Below, in pieces: positions 9,801 to 18,356 of a DNA stretch of 64,000 nucleotides (position 1 is the stretch's first letter; each line of letters opens with the position of its first letter). The translations under genes and the position numbers were made by a program. Below the pieces are notes generated by a model, which was given only the letters and a program-made list of their open reading frames with translations, had not been told where the DNA came from and made no database searches. The stretch is from Gordonia iterans. GTDB lineage: Bacteria > Actinomycetota > Actinomycetes > Mycobacteriales > Mycobacteriaceae. The DNA is taken from contig NZ_CP027433.1 in assembly GCF_002993285.1 (NCBI RefSeq), positions 3,942,486-4,006,485 of the forward strand, in the 5' to 3' direction.

Positions 9801-10785
9801 GGTGATCCCGAAGTTCACCGTCGTCGGGGACCAGTCGTTCCTGGCTGACGACACCATGATGGCGTCGTACGAGCTCGGGGGCGGCTGGATGCGGATCGGC
9901 GAGGCCCGGGTCGGCAAGCGCGCCTTCCTGGGCAACTCCGGGATGGTCGCGCCCGAACGGAAGGTGCCCAAGGGCGGTCTGGTCGCCGTCCTGTCGGCGG
10001 CCCCGGCCAAGGCGAAGGCCGGGTCCAGCTGGCTCGGCAGTCCGCCGCAGCGCCTGCGCCGAACCGCCGGTGAAGCCGACAGTTCGCGGACGTTCGCACC
10101 GCCGCTGAGGCTGCGGATCGCGCGCTCGGTGGTCGAGACACTGCGCCTGGTCGCCGTGTGGGTGTCGTTCCTGCTCGGCATCGGCGTGCTGCTCACGCTG
10201 CAGGCCATCGCGTCGTCGTCGAATGCGGCGGTGGCGACCCTGGTGGGCGGGCTGGTGCTGTTGACCGCCGGCGTGGTGGCCGGAATCGTTGCGGCCGCGG
10301 CGAAATGGCTGGTGATCGGCCGGGTGCGCGCGAGCGAGCACCCGCTGTGGAGTTCGTTCATCTGGCGCAACGAGCTCTCCGACGCCTTCGTCGAGACCGT
10401 CGCCGCACCCTGGTTCGCCAACGCGGCCGCCGGCACGCCGGTGCTCAACTGGTGGCTCCGGGCGCTCGGCGCGAAGATCGGCCGCGGAGTCTGGTGCGAG
10501 TCGTACTGGCTGCCCGAGGCCGACCTGGTGGAACTGGGCGACGGCGCCAACGTGCAGCGCGGCTGCGTGGTCCAGACCCACCTGTTCCACGACCGCGTGA
10601 TGGCCATCGACTCGGTGAAGCTGGCGCCTGGCGCGACCCTCGGTCCGCACTGCGTCGCCCTGCCGGCCTCGGCGATCGGCGCGGCCGCCACCGTCGGCCC
10701 CGGCTCGTTGGTGATGCGCGGCGATCATGTCCCCGATTACACACGCTGGCAGGGCAATCCGATTGCGCCGTGGCCGCGCCGATGA
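6895..10785 (+). CDS. Pls/PosA-family single-module peptide synthetase
   Basis: 1296 residues. The adenylation domain (about 1-515) shows FTSGSTGTPKGVAVTH (A3), NTYGPTEATV (A5), YRSGDVVRL (A7), GRADDQVKIGGRRIE (A8) and SGKVDRDALP (A10, catalytic Lys). A carrier domain follows with GGGSLS; Ser541 should carry phosphopantetheine. The C-terminal half alternates membrane helices with three hexapeptide-repeat-like soluble segments (for example IGKDTEISTALVIPKF). There is no condensation or thioesterase domain. This architecture matches epsilon-poly-lysine synthetase (Pls) and PosA-type enzymes, which polymerise one amino acid at the membrane. The amino acid used is not readable. It overlaps the next gene by ATGA. 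Confidence 0.85.
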   Translation: MPIPEEFLRAAQAPAARTLVDILTATAAAHPDAPAIDDGDQVLTYSELLAVVRRMAGRLADAEIGHGDRVGIRMPSGHRDLYIAILATLFAGAAYVPVDADDPDERAELVFGEAQIDAALTADGISRYGGRHRAAGDGEALEHSPATVDDDAWIIFTSGSTGTPKGVAVTHRNAAAFVDAEAELFLQDAPLGPGDRVLAGLSVAFDASCEEMWLAWRHGACLVPAPRSLVRSGMDLGPWLVMRDVNVVSTVPTLAALWPAEALEAVRLLIFGGEACPPELADRLATSDREVWNTYGPTEATVVASAARLYAGEPVRIGLPLNGWDLAVVDGAGQPVAVGETGELVIGGVGLARYLDPDKDAEKYAPLDSLGWARAYRSGDVVRLDPAGLLFVGRADDQVKIGGRRIELGEVDNALQNLPGVSGGACAVRKNAAGNAMLIGYLASTDSAFDLTAAQARLRAELPAAMVPRLVLLDELPTRTSGKVDRDALPWPVPGGPSGQSHEPAAELTATQAWLADQWAEVLGVTVTGPDADFFTEGGGSLSAAQLVSGLRTRYPEITVAELYDHPRLGSLADLLDSLAPTEAAEAREATPIPARTGLLQVLAAVPLATLTGIAWMTWLGVANNVGRAAADALGYSAPWLIHVNWWVLLAAFLIFVTPFGRLVIAAGGARLLLSGVTPGEHPRGGSVHVRLWIAERLMEASGAHNASGAPWMPHLARALGASLGAGVDLHSLPPVTGMLTVGDGAAIEPEVDLSGWWLDGDVLHLGRVEIKRGATVGSRSTLLPGSVVGRDAIVDPGSTVIGKVKARQRWAGSPAVKLGKAKSHWPDQRPQARRHWVPIYALSALLIAGIPLISLAAGLVVTFSWALSSDDLGSAALRALALSPLGVLAALGTFALVTLVVVRLASLGLKPGSYPVRSRTGWQVWLTERVMDSARTYLFPLYASLLTPWWFRALGATIGKDTEISTALVIPKFTVVGDQSFLADDTMMASYELGGGWMRIGEARVGKRAFLGNSGMVAPERKVPKGGLVAVLSAAPAKAKAGSSWLGSPPQRLRRTAGEADSSRTFAPPLRLRIARSVVETLRLVAVWVSFLLGIGVLLTLQAIASSSNAAVATLVGGLVLLTAGVVAGIVAAAAKWLVIGRVRASEHPLWSSFIWRNELSDAFVETVAAPWFANAAAGTPVLNWWLRALGAKIGRGVWCESYWLPEADLVELGDGANVQRGCVVQTHLFHDRVMAIDSVKLAPGATLGPHCVALPASAIGAAATVGPGSLVMRGDHVPDYTRWQGNPIAPWPRR

Positions 10786-11348
10786 CTCACCCGCCCCAGC
10801 CGCCGAAGCAGTTCCGGGGCCTCAAGATCGCACTCGCGGCAACCCTCGCCCTCGCGGCAGTGCTGGTGGTGGTGCTCATCGCGGCGATCGCGCTCTTCGC
10901 GACGGTGTGGGCTTTCCCGTTCGGCGACGACGATGCGTTCACGCCTGACCACATGGATGCCGAGCGCGCGGCGAAGGCCTTCGCCTCCCGCGACGTGACG
11001 ATCCCGCCGGAGTTCGAGTTCGTCTCCGCGACTCGCTTCCCGGTGTTCACCGGCAAGGAGAGCTACCGCGGCACGTATCGGATCAGCGTCTCTCTTCCGA
11101 GCGCCGAAGATCTCGTCGCACAAGCGAATCCGACCTTTCCGGCCTTCGACGAACTGTCCTGCACCGACTACTCGCAGGAGAGCCTCGCGCAGATCGCCGG
11201 ACTGCCGTGTCCGCCCGGCACTCCCGCCCTCGCCAGCGTGCGCGACTCGCTTCCGACTCACGTCGACCCACCGCCGGACAGCGAGACCCTGATCCTCGTC
11301 GGGCGCGACGCGCACGTGGAACTGATCGTGGAAGCCACGGGGCACTGA
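10782..11348 (+). CDS. Small membrane-anchored protein coupled to the synthetase
   Basis: 188 residues starting at an ATG that overlaps the synthetase stop (ATGA), so the two are co-translated. There is one N-terminal membrane helix (about residues 17-42) followed by an extracytoplasmic domain with three Cys (LSCTDYS, LPCPPG). I recognise no family. The coupling suggests an accessory role in export or handling of the synthetase product, but this is inference from position. Confidence 0.7.
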   Translation: MTHPPQPPKQFRGLKIALAATLALAAVLVVVLIAAIALFATVWAFPFGDDDAFTPDHMDAERAAKAFASRDVTIPPEFEFVSATRFPVFTGKESYRGTYRISVSLPSAEDLVAQANPTFPAFDELSCTDYSQESLAQIAGLPCPPGTPALASVRDSLPTHVDPPPDSETLILVGRDAHVELIVEATGH

Positions 11349-11366
11349 GCCGATACCGGCCGTCGG

Positions 11367-11465
11367 TGTCCCTACCGTGACGTAGCTTTCGGATCACTCA
11401 CAGGTGACCAGCCACGATGGCGCAGCGGCCGCCAGACGCGCCACAAATACGTCACGGTAGGGACA
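11367..11465. repeat. Inverted-repeat element, 18-bp perfect arms
   Basis: TGTCCCTACCGTGACGTA at 11367-11384 is repeated in perfect inverted form at 11448-11465, with 63 bases between. A related element with similar ends lies at 20157-20259. The element fills the gap before the aminopeptidase gene and has no coding capacity. It could be a small non-autonomous mobile element or a large hairpin. Confidence 0.75.
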
Positions 11466-11571
11466 TCGCCGCACCGACCGTGCCGTCGACGCGCGAGTCG
11501 GGGCGTCCCCCGGTAGGGTGAGGGCCGCGGCGCTCGCCGCACCACACCAGCGGGATCGAGGAGAACGCAGC

Positions 11572-12927
11572 GTGCCGAACAAGGGCAAGGGCGTCACTCA
11601 CACCCCCACCCTCAGCGGCACCTCCCACGAGCTCGACCCGTACCTCCCGAACAGCGGCAACCTCGGCTTCCGGGTCTCCCGCTACGATCTGACCCTCGAC
11701 TACCGGGTCTCGTCGAACCGGTTGCGCGGCACGGCCACGATCACGGCGACGTCGTACCAGCAGCTGAACCGCTTCACCTTGGATCTGGGCCGGGCCATGC
11801 GCGTCGAGCGCGTGACCGTCAACGGCAAGCCGGCGCGGCACTCGCACCGCAGCGGCAAGCTGGCGATCACGCCGGGACAACCGATCCCGCCGGGCGGGGC
11901 GATGACCGTGGTGGTGCGGTACGGGGGCAATCCGCGGCCGATCCGGAGCCTGTGGGGCACGGTCGGCTGGGAGGAACTCGACGACGGTTCCCTGTGCGCG
12001 AACCAGCCGAACGGCGCCCCGTCATGGTTCCCGTGCGACGACCACCCCGAGGCCAAGGCGCCGTTTCAGATCAGTGTCACCACCGACAGCCCCTATTACG
12101 CGCTGGCCAACGGGGTGCTGATCGCCAAGAAGCGGTCGGCGGCGACCACCACCTGGGTGTACGAGCAGGTGGAGCCGATGGCGACGTATCTCGCGTCGAT
12201 TCAGATCGGCGAGTACGAGCACCGTCGCCTGTCCACCTCCCCGGTGCCCGTTTACGCGCTGTCGCCGCGGCGGCTGAGCCGGCGGTTCGATGCGAGCTTC
12301 GCCAACCAGGTCGCGATGGTGGAGGTCTTCACCGAGCTCTTCGGCCCCTATCCGTTCCCGCAGTACACCGCCGTGGTGGTCGACGAAGACCTGGACATCC
12401 CCCTGGAGGCGCAGAGTTTCTCGACATTCGGCGCCAACCACTGCGACGGCTCGCTGACACACGAGCGGCTGATCGCCCACGAGCTGGCCCACCAATGGTT
12501 CGGCAACTCGGTGACGCTCGCCCGATGGCGGGACATCTGGCTGAACGAGGGCTTCGCGTGCTACGCGGAATGGCTGTGGAGTCAACGCAGCGGCGGGCGC
12601 TCGGCGGAGGAGTGGGCACGGCACTACTACGCCAAGCTCGCCGCCGAACCGGTCCGCGTGCCGCTGGCCGATCCGGGCCCGAAAGTGATGTTCGACGACT
12701 GGGTCTACAAGCGCGGCGCGATCACCCTGCACGCACTACGGCTTCGCCTGGGCGACGGCGCGTTCTTCCAACTGCTCCACCGCTGGACGGACAAGTACCG
12801 CTACCGCGCCGCGACCACCGAGGACTTCATCGCGCTCGCCAGCACGTACACCTCGGAGTCGCTCAACGACTTCTGGCGCGACTGGCTCTTCGTCCCTGTG
12901 CTCCCGCCCTTTCCAGGGCCTCCCTGA
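11572..12927 (+). CDS. M1-family zinc metallopeptidase (aminopeptidase N-like)
   Basis: 451 residues with the gluzincin signature HELAHQWFG and a Glu 19 residues after the second His (WLNEGFACYAEW); His303, Glu304 and His307 are the first ligands and catalytic residue. The N-terminal beta domain (about 20-200) and the catalytic domain are present, but the protein is about half the length of PepN and lacks the large C-terminal helical domain. This short form is common in actinobacteria. No GAMEN motif is clear; DIPLEAQSF occupies that place, which may change specificity. Start GTG 11572 has GAGGAG nine bases upstream. Confidence 0.85.
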   Translation: MPNKGKGVTHTPTLSGTSHELDPYLPNSGNLGFRVSRYDLTLDYRVSSNRLRGTATITATSYQQLNRFTLDLGRAMRVERVTVNGKPARHSHRSGKLAITPGQPIPPGGAMTVVVRYGGNPRPIRSLWGTVGWEELDDGSLCANQPNGAPSWFPCDDHPEAKAPFQISVTTDSPYYALANGVLIAKKRSAATTTWVYEQVEPMATYLASIQIGEYEHRRLSTSPVPVYALSPRRLSRRFDASFANQVAMVEVFTELFGPYPFPQYTAVVVDEDLDIPLEAQSFSTFGANHCDGSLTHERLIAHELAHQWFGNSVTLARWRDIWLNEGFACYAEWLWSQRSGGRSAEEWARHYYAKLAAEPVRVPLADPGPKVMFDDWVYKRGAITLHALRLRLGDGAFFQLLHRWTDKYRYRAATTEDFIALASTYTSESLNDFWRDWLFVPVLPPFPGPP

Positions 12928-12990
12928 ACTCGGCCTCGCGAGTGAAATCCCGCCGACCACGACTGCTGCACAAACAGGAGGAAGCTGACT

Positions 12991-13932
12991 ATGCCCGACA
13001 CCATGGTGAATGTGGACAACTTCGCGCGGGCGGAGACGGACGCGATGATGAGCGGGATCCTGAAGATCACCGGCTCGGTGAACACGGTCTTCCATGACCG
13101 CGAACTGGCGCCGCTCGACCGGCAACCGGTGATCCGGCAGAATCGCGACACGCTGTACTCGGTGGCGATCGTCGACATCTCGCAGGGCGCCACCTTCACG
13201 ATCCCCGACGCCGGCGACCGGTACCTGTCGGTGATGCTGATCAATCAGGACCACTACATCAACCGGGTCCTGCACGGCGCGGGCACATACGAGCTCTCAG
13301 CGGAAGAGCTCGGCTCGGACTTCATCGTCCTCGCCGTGCGAACCCTGTTCAACCCGTCGGACCCAGCGGACATCGCCGAGGTGCACCGGATCCAGGACGG
13401 AATGCTCCTGGACGCACAGGCCTCGCGCCCATTCGAGCCGAACACCTTCGACCCGGCCAGCCACAAGGCCACCCGCGACGCACTGCTGACCCTGCAGAAG
13501 GGGCTGCCCGGTTACTCGAAGAGCTTCGGCAGCAAAGCCCAGGTGGACCCCGTCCACCATCTTCTCGGCACCGCTTCGGGGTGGGGCGGGCTGCCTGACG
13601 ACGAGGCCGCGTACGTGTCCGTCTTCCCCGATGTGACGCCGGGCAGGTACCAGATGACTTTCCGCGACGTGCCGGCCGACGCCTTCTACTCGGTGAGCGT
13701 CTACAACCGCGACGGCTATTTCGAGCCGGGTCCGTCCGGTGTCACCAACGTCAACAACGTGTTCGGCGCGTTGAACGACGACGGCTCTATGACGGTCCGC
13801 TTCGGCGATTTCGACACCGAAGCGAACACCATCCCGACTCCGGACGGGTGGAATCTCCTGATCCGCCTCTATCGCCCACGCGTCGCCGAACTGAGGAGAT
13901 GGACGGTTCCCGCACTCGAGCCAGCGGAGTAG
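12991..13932 (+). CDS. DUF1254/DUF1214 domain protein
   Basis: 313 residues. The N-terminal half (NRDTLYSVAIVDISQGATFTIP, YLSVMLINQDHYIN) is DUF1254-like and the C-terminal half (MTFRDVPADAFYSVSVYNRDGYF, WNLLIRLYRP) is DUF1214-like. The biochemical role of this family is not established. ATG 12991 has AGGAGG a few bases upstream. The next gene encodes a longer relative, so this looks like a local duplication or a functional pair. No signal peptide is visible. Confidence 0.75.
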   Translation: MPDTMVNVDNFARAETDAMMSGILKITGSVNTVFHDRELAPLDRQPVIRQNRDTLYSVAIVDISQGATFTIPDAGDRYLSVMLINQDHYINRVLHGAGTYELSAEELGSDFIVLAVRTLFNPSDPADIAEVHRIQDGMLLDAQASRPFEPNTFDPASHKATRDALLTLQKGLPGYSKSFGSKAQVDPVHHLLGTASGWGGLPDDEAAYVSVFPDVTPGRYQMTFRDVPADAFYSVSVYNRDGYFEPGPSGVTNVNNVFGALNDDGSMTVRFGDFDTEANTIPTPDGWNLLIRLYRPRVAELRRWTVPALEPAE

Positions 13933-14032
13933 CGTCGCTTCATCGGCTCCCACGTCCGCTCGCCTTCGGCGAGCGGTACGCTTCTCGCGGATGCCGCTCG
14001 CACCCGCCCCGACGTTCAGTTCAGGAGGCATC

Positions 14033-15373
14033 GTGACGAACCCCAATCTCACCGCCTTGTCGACCGAGGCGTACTTGTACGGATTCCCGTTGGTGTTCAA
14101 CCTCGATCAGGTGCAGCGGTACGTGAACGAGGGAGTCGGGGCGAATCCCGCGGCGCCGTTCAACACTTTCAGTCACGCCCGGAAGATAGCGGGACCGGCC
14201 GACACCTTCGTGACGATCAACAACGACACCGTGTATTCGATGGCCCAGCTCGACCTCAGTGTCGGTCCGGTCATCCTCCACGTGCCCGACTCCTCGGGCC
14301 GCTACTACGTGCTGCAGTTCGTGGATGCCTGGACGGACAATTTCGCCTACGTCGGTCATCGCGCCACCGGCACCGCGGCCGGCGACTTCCTCCTGGCCCC
14401 ACCTGGCTGGGCGGGCGATGCACCGGCCGGTGCGACGGTGATCGAGTTCCCGACACTGGTGGCATCGATCGTCGGCCGCTGGGCGTGTGCCGGCGACGAC
14501 GACCTCCCCGCCGTCGCCGAATTGCAGGACGCCACCACTCTCACCCCGCTGGACCCGCAGGCGACCGCCGACGGCATCCCTCAGCCGGCAGCGTCCGACT
14601 CCGAGGCGCTCGTGTTCTTCGACAAGCTGCGCCTGTGGAGTCGTGCCTTTCCGGGCGCAGAACGCGACCGGCCGCTGCAGGAGAGTCTGACGCCGCTGGG
14701 CATCAACGACGCAGCGCGCCCCGTCACAGCGGCCCCCGACGCGGTGGCGAAGGCGCTCGCCGACGGATACGCGCAGGGCGCGGCCGTCTTGCAGAAGGTA
14801 CTGCATTCCGGGGGCACCAGCCCGATCGTGAACGGCTGGAAGCTGACCTTCCACGCGTTCGACTACAACCTCGACTTCTTCCAGGTGGGCGCCCTGGACG
14901 ACCCGGCCTTCAAGATCGCGGACCCGAAGATGCGCATCGTCGAACGTGCGGCGGCGGCCGCCGGCGGGCTGTGGGGCAACCACGCCTACGAGGCCGCCTA
15001 CGTGATGACGTACGTGGACGATCAGAGCGAGCAGCTCACTGGGTCGCGCACCTACACGCTGCACCTGTCCCCCACCCCTCCGGTGGGCGCGTTCTGGTCG
15101 CTGACCATGTACGACGTCCCGGACTTCTTCATGGTCGACAACCCCATCGACCGGTACTCGATCGGGGATCGCACTCCGGGGATCGTGTTCGAAGCCGACG
15201 GTTCCCTGGTCATCACGATCAGCCACACGGAACCGGCCGAGCCCACCGCGCGCGCGAACTGGCTGCCGGCGCCCGCGGGCGACTTCCGCCCCGTGCTGCG
15301 AATGTACGAACCCCGTCCCGCAGTGCTCGACGGCACCTACCAGATCCCTGCGATCACCCGCATAGGTCCGTGA
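14033..15373 (+). CDS. DUF1254/DUF1214 domain protein, longer paralogue
   Basis: 446 residues. The N-terminal DUF1254 part has AYLYGFPLVFNLDQVQRYVN, FVTINNDTVYSMAQLDLS and YYVLQFVDAWTDNFAYVGHR; the C-terminal DUF1214 part has FWSLTMYDVPDFFMVDNP and RPVLRMYEPRP. Starting at GTG 14033, just after AGGAGG, is preferred over the upstream ATG 13991 because the Shine-Dalgarno sequence sits correctly. The function of the family is unknown. It lies directly after a shorter relative and upstream of a broken SulP transporter. Confidence 0.78.
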   Translation: MTNPNLTALSTEAYLYGFPLVFNLDQVQRYVNEGVGANPAAPFNTFSHARKIAGPADTFVTINNDTVYSMAQLDLSVGPVILHVPDSSGRYYVLQFVDAWTDNFAYVGHRATGTAAGDFLLAPPGWAGDAPAGATVIEFPTLVASIVGRWACAGDDDLPAVAELQDATTLTPLDPQATADGIPQPAASDSEALVFFDKLRLWSRAFPGAERDRPLQESLTPLGINDAARPVTAAPDAVAKALADGYAQGAAVLQKVLHSGGTSPIVNGWKLTFHAFDYNLDFFQVGALDDPAFKIADPKMRIVERAAAAAGGLWGNHAYEAAYVMTYVDDQSEQLTGSRTYTLHLSPTPPVGAFWSLTMYDVPDFFMVDNPIDRYSIGDRTPGIVFEADGSLVITISHTEPAEPTARANWLPAPAGDFRPVLRMYEPRPAVLDGTYQIPAITRIGP

Positions 15374-15410
15374 CCCTGTTCGCCGATTCCGACACGACGG
15401 CATCGAGGCC

Positions 15411-17110
15411 GTGGTGAACGCAACGCTCGAAACACTGCGGGGACTGTACGTTCGGCCGCTTGCTGGGCTGACCCGCCAGAACCTGGTGCGGGAGCTGCTG
15501 GCAGGTGTGACCCTGCTCGCGATCGCGGTCCCGTTGAACATCGGGTACGCGCAGATCGCCGGGCTGCCGGTGACGGCAGGCCTGTACGCGCTGATCCTGC
15601 CGACGGTCGTGTACGCGTTGACGGTGTCCTCACGACAGCTGGTGGCCTCCCCGGATGCCGCCGCCGCGGCGCTGGTGGCCTCCTCGATCGGAGGACTGGC
15701 GGTCGCCGGAAGCGCCGACTACTCCTCGCTGGCGCTGGCTCAGGCGATCATCGTCGGGGTCATGTTCCTCGGGTTGTCGTTCTTCAAGCTCGGGTTCCTG
15801 GCGAACTTCCTCTCCAAACCGATCCTGGTGGGATTCGTGGGCGGTCTGGCCCTGGACATCATGGTGAGCCAGGTCGCGAAGATGCTCGGCGTGAAGATCG
15901 ACTCGGGCGGCGAGTTCGTCGAGAAACTGACCGGACTCGTCACCGGGATCGGCACCACGAACGTCTGGTCCCTGCTGATCTCGGTCGCGGCGGTCGTGGT
16001 GCTGGTCGGCGGGCGGCGTCTGCTGCCTGCGCTGCCGTGGGCGCTGGTCGTGCTCGTCGTCGCGACCGTCGTGGCGGTGCTCACGAACGCGCAGTCCGCC
16101 GGAGTCGACGTGCTCGGGGAAGTACCGGCCGGTCCCCCTCGGCTGACCTGGCCCGTTCTCGACTGGTCGTTGTGGCTCGCCCTCATCCCGTCTGCGATCG
16201 CGCTCACCATGATCACCACCGCCGAGGCCTGCTCGTGTCGCGCGCCTACGGCGAGAAGCGCGGCTACACCACCAAACCGAACCGCGACCTGTTCGCCTTC
16301 GGCGTCGGCAACATCGCCGCCGGTGCGTCGGCGAGCTTCACCATGGGCTCGTCGACCTCGCGCACCGCGGCGATGGATCAGTCGGGATCGCGCACGCAGC
16401 TGCCGTCCCTCGTGCTCGCGGCCGGCACGCTCCTGCTGCTGCTGTTCGGCACCGCCCTGCTGACCGACATCCCGTCACCGGCGATCGGGGCGATCGTGGC
16501 GGTCGCGATCATCCCGCTGCTGGGTATCCGCGATTTCGCGATGCTGTGGGGCAAGGACCGGTTCGAGTTCGCGATCGGCGCCGTCTGCTTCGTCGTCACC
16601 CTGATGGTCGGATCGATGGCCGGCATCGTGGTCGCGTTCGTCCTCGCGCTGATCAACCTCGCCAAACGCGCGGCGAACCCGGCCATCGACGTGCTGGAAG
16701 CTTCCGGCGACCCCGGCGAGTCACTGCTGACGGACGCGCCGAGGGGCAGCGTCACCGGACCCGGCGTCGTCGTGATCCGGCTCGCGGCACCGCTGTTCTT
16801 CGCCAACGGCGACGTCTTCAGCCGGGCCGTGAAATCCGCGATCACCAGTGCGGAGCCCGGATCGGTGCGGCATCTCGTGGTCGACATGGAAGCCGTCACC
16901 GACGTCGACGTCACCGGTGCCGAATCCTTCGAAGCCCTGCAGAATTGGCTCGCAGATCAGTCCGTCACCCTCGGCTTCAGCCGGGTGCGGCCCGAGACCC
17001 TCGACCGGCTCGCCCAGCTCGGCCTCCTCGGCGACCAGACCGTCTACCCCACCAACCGGGCCGCCCTGGCCGCCCTCTCTCCACCAGAACCCACGCCAGA
17101 TCCACACTAA
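15411..17110 (+). pseudogene. SulP-family anion transporter, frameshifted
   Basis: The first part (15411 to about 16226) encodes the N-terminal SulP membrane domain (LAGVTLLAIAVPLNIGYAQIAGLPVTAGLY, FVGGLALDIMVSQVAKMLG). The frame then changes, and the rest (LLVSRAYGEKRGYTT, then membrane helices and a STAS domain VVVIRLAAPLFFANGDVF...VDMEAVTDVDVTG) continues in another frame up to 17110. The sequence GCCGAGGCCTGCTCG at 16221-16235 would read correctly as GAGGGCCTG, so one G appears to be missing at 16226-16227. The family transports sulfate, bicarbonate or other anions. This is either a genuine pseudogene or a sequencing error. Confidence 0.85.
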
Positions 17111-17125
17111 GAAACGAGTTCATCC

Positions 17126-17797
17126 ATGGGTGCTGCCATCGGGGAGATTCTCCCCCTCGCACTGGGTATCGCGATCAGCCCGATCCCGATCATCGCCGCC
17201 ATCCTCATGCTTCTCTCCCCGAAAGCGCGGGTCACCAGCGTCGGGTTCCTGCTCGGCTGGGTCGTCGGCATCGTCGTCGCCGTAGTCGTGTTCACGCTGC
17301 TCTCGTCGATCCTCCCGGAGGATGATCCGACCGCCTCCAAGCCCGTGCAGGGAATCGTCAAACTCGCCCTCGGCGCGCTCCTGCTGCTCCTCGCCCTCAA
17401 GCAGTGGAGAGGACGGCCCCGGGGAGATGCCGCTCCGGCCCTGCCGAAATGGATGCAGGCGATCGACAAGGTCACCTTCCCGGTCGCGCTCGGACTCGGC
17501 TTCCTGCTGTCGGCATTGAATCCGAAGAACCTCATCATGGCCGCCGGCGCCGGCGTCGACATCGGATCAGCGTCCCTGGAAGTCGGCTCGATCGTCGTCG
17601 CGATCGTCGTGTTCACGCTGATCGCCGCCAGCACCGTTGCGGTTCCCGTGATCGCGTACCTCGTCGCCGCGGACAAGCTCCGCGGTCCGCTCGACGCTCT
17701 GCGCGGCTGGCTCGAGCGGGAGAACGCGGTCATCATGGCGGTCCTGCTGCTCGTGATCGGCGTCTCCATGCTCGGCAAGGGCATCGGGAGTTTCTAG
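17126..17797 (+). CDS. GAP/Sap-family membrane protein
   Basis: 223 residues with about six membrane helices in two halves: ILPLALGIAISPIPIIAAILML at the N-terminus and LGFLLSALNPKNLIMAAGAG in the middle. The SPIP and LNPKN turns are typical of the GAP (Sap, sulfolipid-1-addressing) family, related in layout to LysE exporters. In mycobacteria, members help move glycolipids across the membrane. The substrate here is unknown. It starts 15 bases after the broken SulP gene. Confidence 0.75.
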   Translation: MGAAIGEILPLALGIAISPIPIIAAILMLLSPKARVTSVGFLLGWVVGIVVAVVVFTLLSSILPEDDPTASKPVQGIVKLALGALLLLLALKQWRGRPRGDAAPALPKWMQAIDKVTFPVALGLGFLLSALNPKNLIMAAGAGVDIGSASLEVGSIVVAIVVFTLIAASTVAVPVIAYLVAADKLRGPLDALRGWLERENAVIMAVLLLVIGVSMLGKGIGSF

Positions 17798-17853
17798 TGT
17801 CACGCGCCAAAATGGTGAGCGAGACGATTCCCACCTGAGCCTTCCCACCGGTG

Positions 17854-17885
17854 CTTGCGCTGGAGTGCACTCGAAGTCATAGCGT
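17854..17885 (+). promoter_or_regulatory. MerR-type promoter/operator
   Basis: CTTGCG (17854-17859) is followed by the dyad GAGTGCACTC (17863-17872) and, after an unusually long spacer of 19-20 bases, a weak ATAGCG/TAGCGT -10. A dyad lying inside a long spacer is the hallmark of promoters controlled by MerR proteins, and the next gene encodes one, so autoregulation is likely. Confidence 0.6.
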
Positions 17886-17891
17886 GGCGGC

Positions 17892-18341
17892 ATGCCTGAA
17901 GACGACCGCCTCTCCATCGCCGAAGTGTCCGCGCGGACCGGCCTCACCCGCGACACGCTTCGCTGGTACGAGTCCGAGGGCCTGATCCCCGCCGTGCCGC
18001 GCAACACCGCCGGCGTCCGGCAGTACGACGACGCCACCGTCCGGATGATCGATCTCCTGGTCCGGCTGCGGCGCACCGGGATGCCGGTCGCCCAGATGCG
18101 CGACTTCGTGACCATGGTGGCGCAGGGCGCCCGCACCCACGGCCGCCGGATGCGGCTGCTGGAGGAACACCGGGAGGAGATCGAGTCCCGGATCCGGGAA
18201 CTCGCCGACGACCTCGACGCCGTCGATCGGAAGGTCGAGCACTACCGGCGGCTGATCGACGCCGGACTCGACTGCGCCGAGCAGACCATCACCGATCCGG
18301 GCGAGCGCGCCGAGCAGCGTCGTACTGGCGAGAACGACTGA
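17892..18341 (+). CDS. MerR-family transcriptional regulator
   Basis: 149 residues. The N-terminal winged helix reads LSIAEVSARTGLTRDTLRWYESEGLIP, followed by the RxxxGxRxY wing (RNTAGVRQYDD). The C-terminus is a long coiled coil (LLEEHREEIESRIRELADDLDAVDRKVEHYRR) for dimerisation. It has no metal-binding Cys pattern beyond a single Cys, so it resembles the small-molecule or stress-sensing MerR subgroup. A MerR-type operator lies just upstream and an aldo/keto reductase gene 15 bases downstream, probably its target operon. Confidence 0.9.
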   Translation: MPEDDRLSIAEVSARTGLTRDTLRWYESEGLIPAVPRNTAGVRQYDDATVRMIDLLVRLRRTGMPVAQMRDFVTMVAQGARTHGRRMRLLEEHREEIESRIRELADDLDAVDRKVEHYRRLIDAGLDCAEQTITDPGERAEQRRTGEND

Positions 18342-18356
18342 AAGGAAACAACTTCC

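Noticed and set aside
11367..11465. Insertion sequence
   Set aside because: The inverted arms enclose only 63 bases with no transposase, so at most a non-autonomous element.
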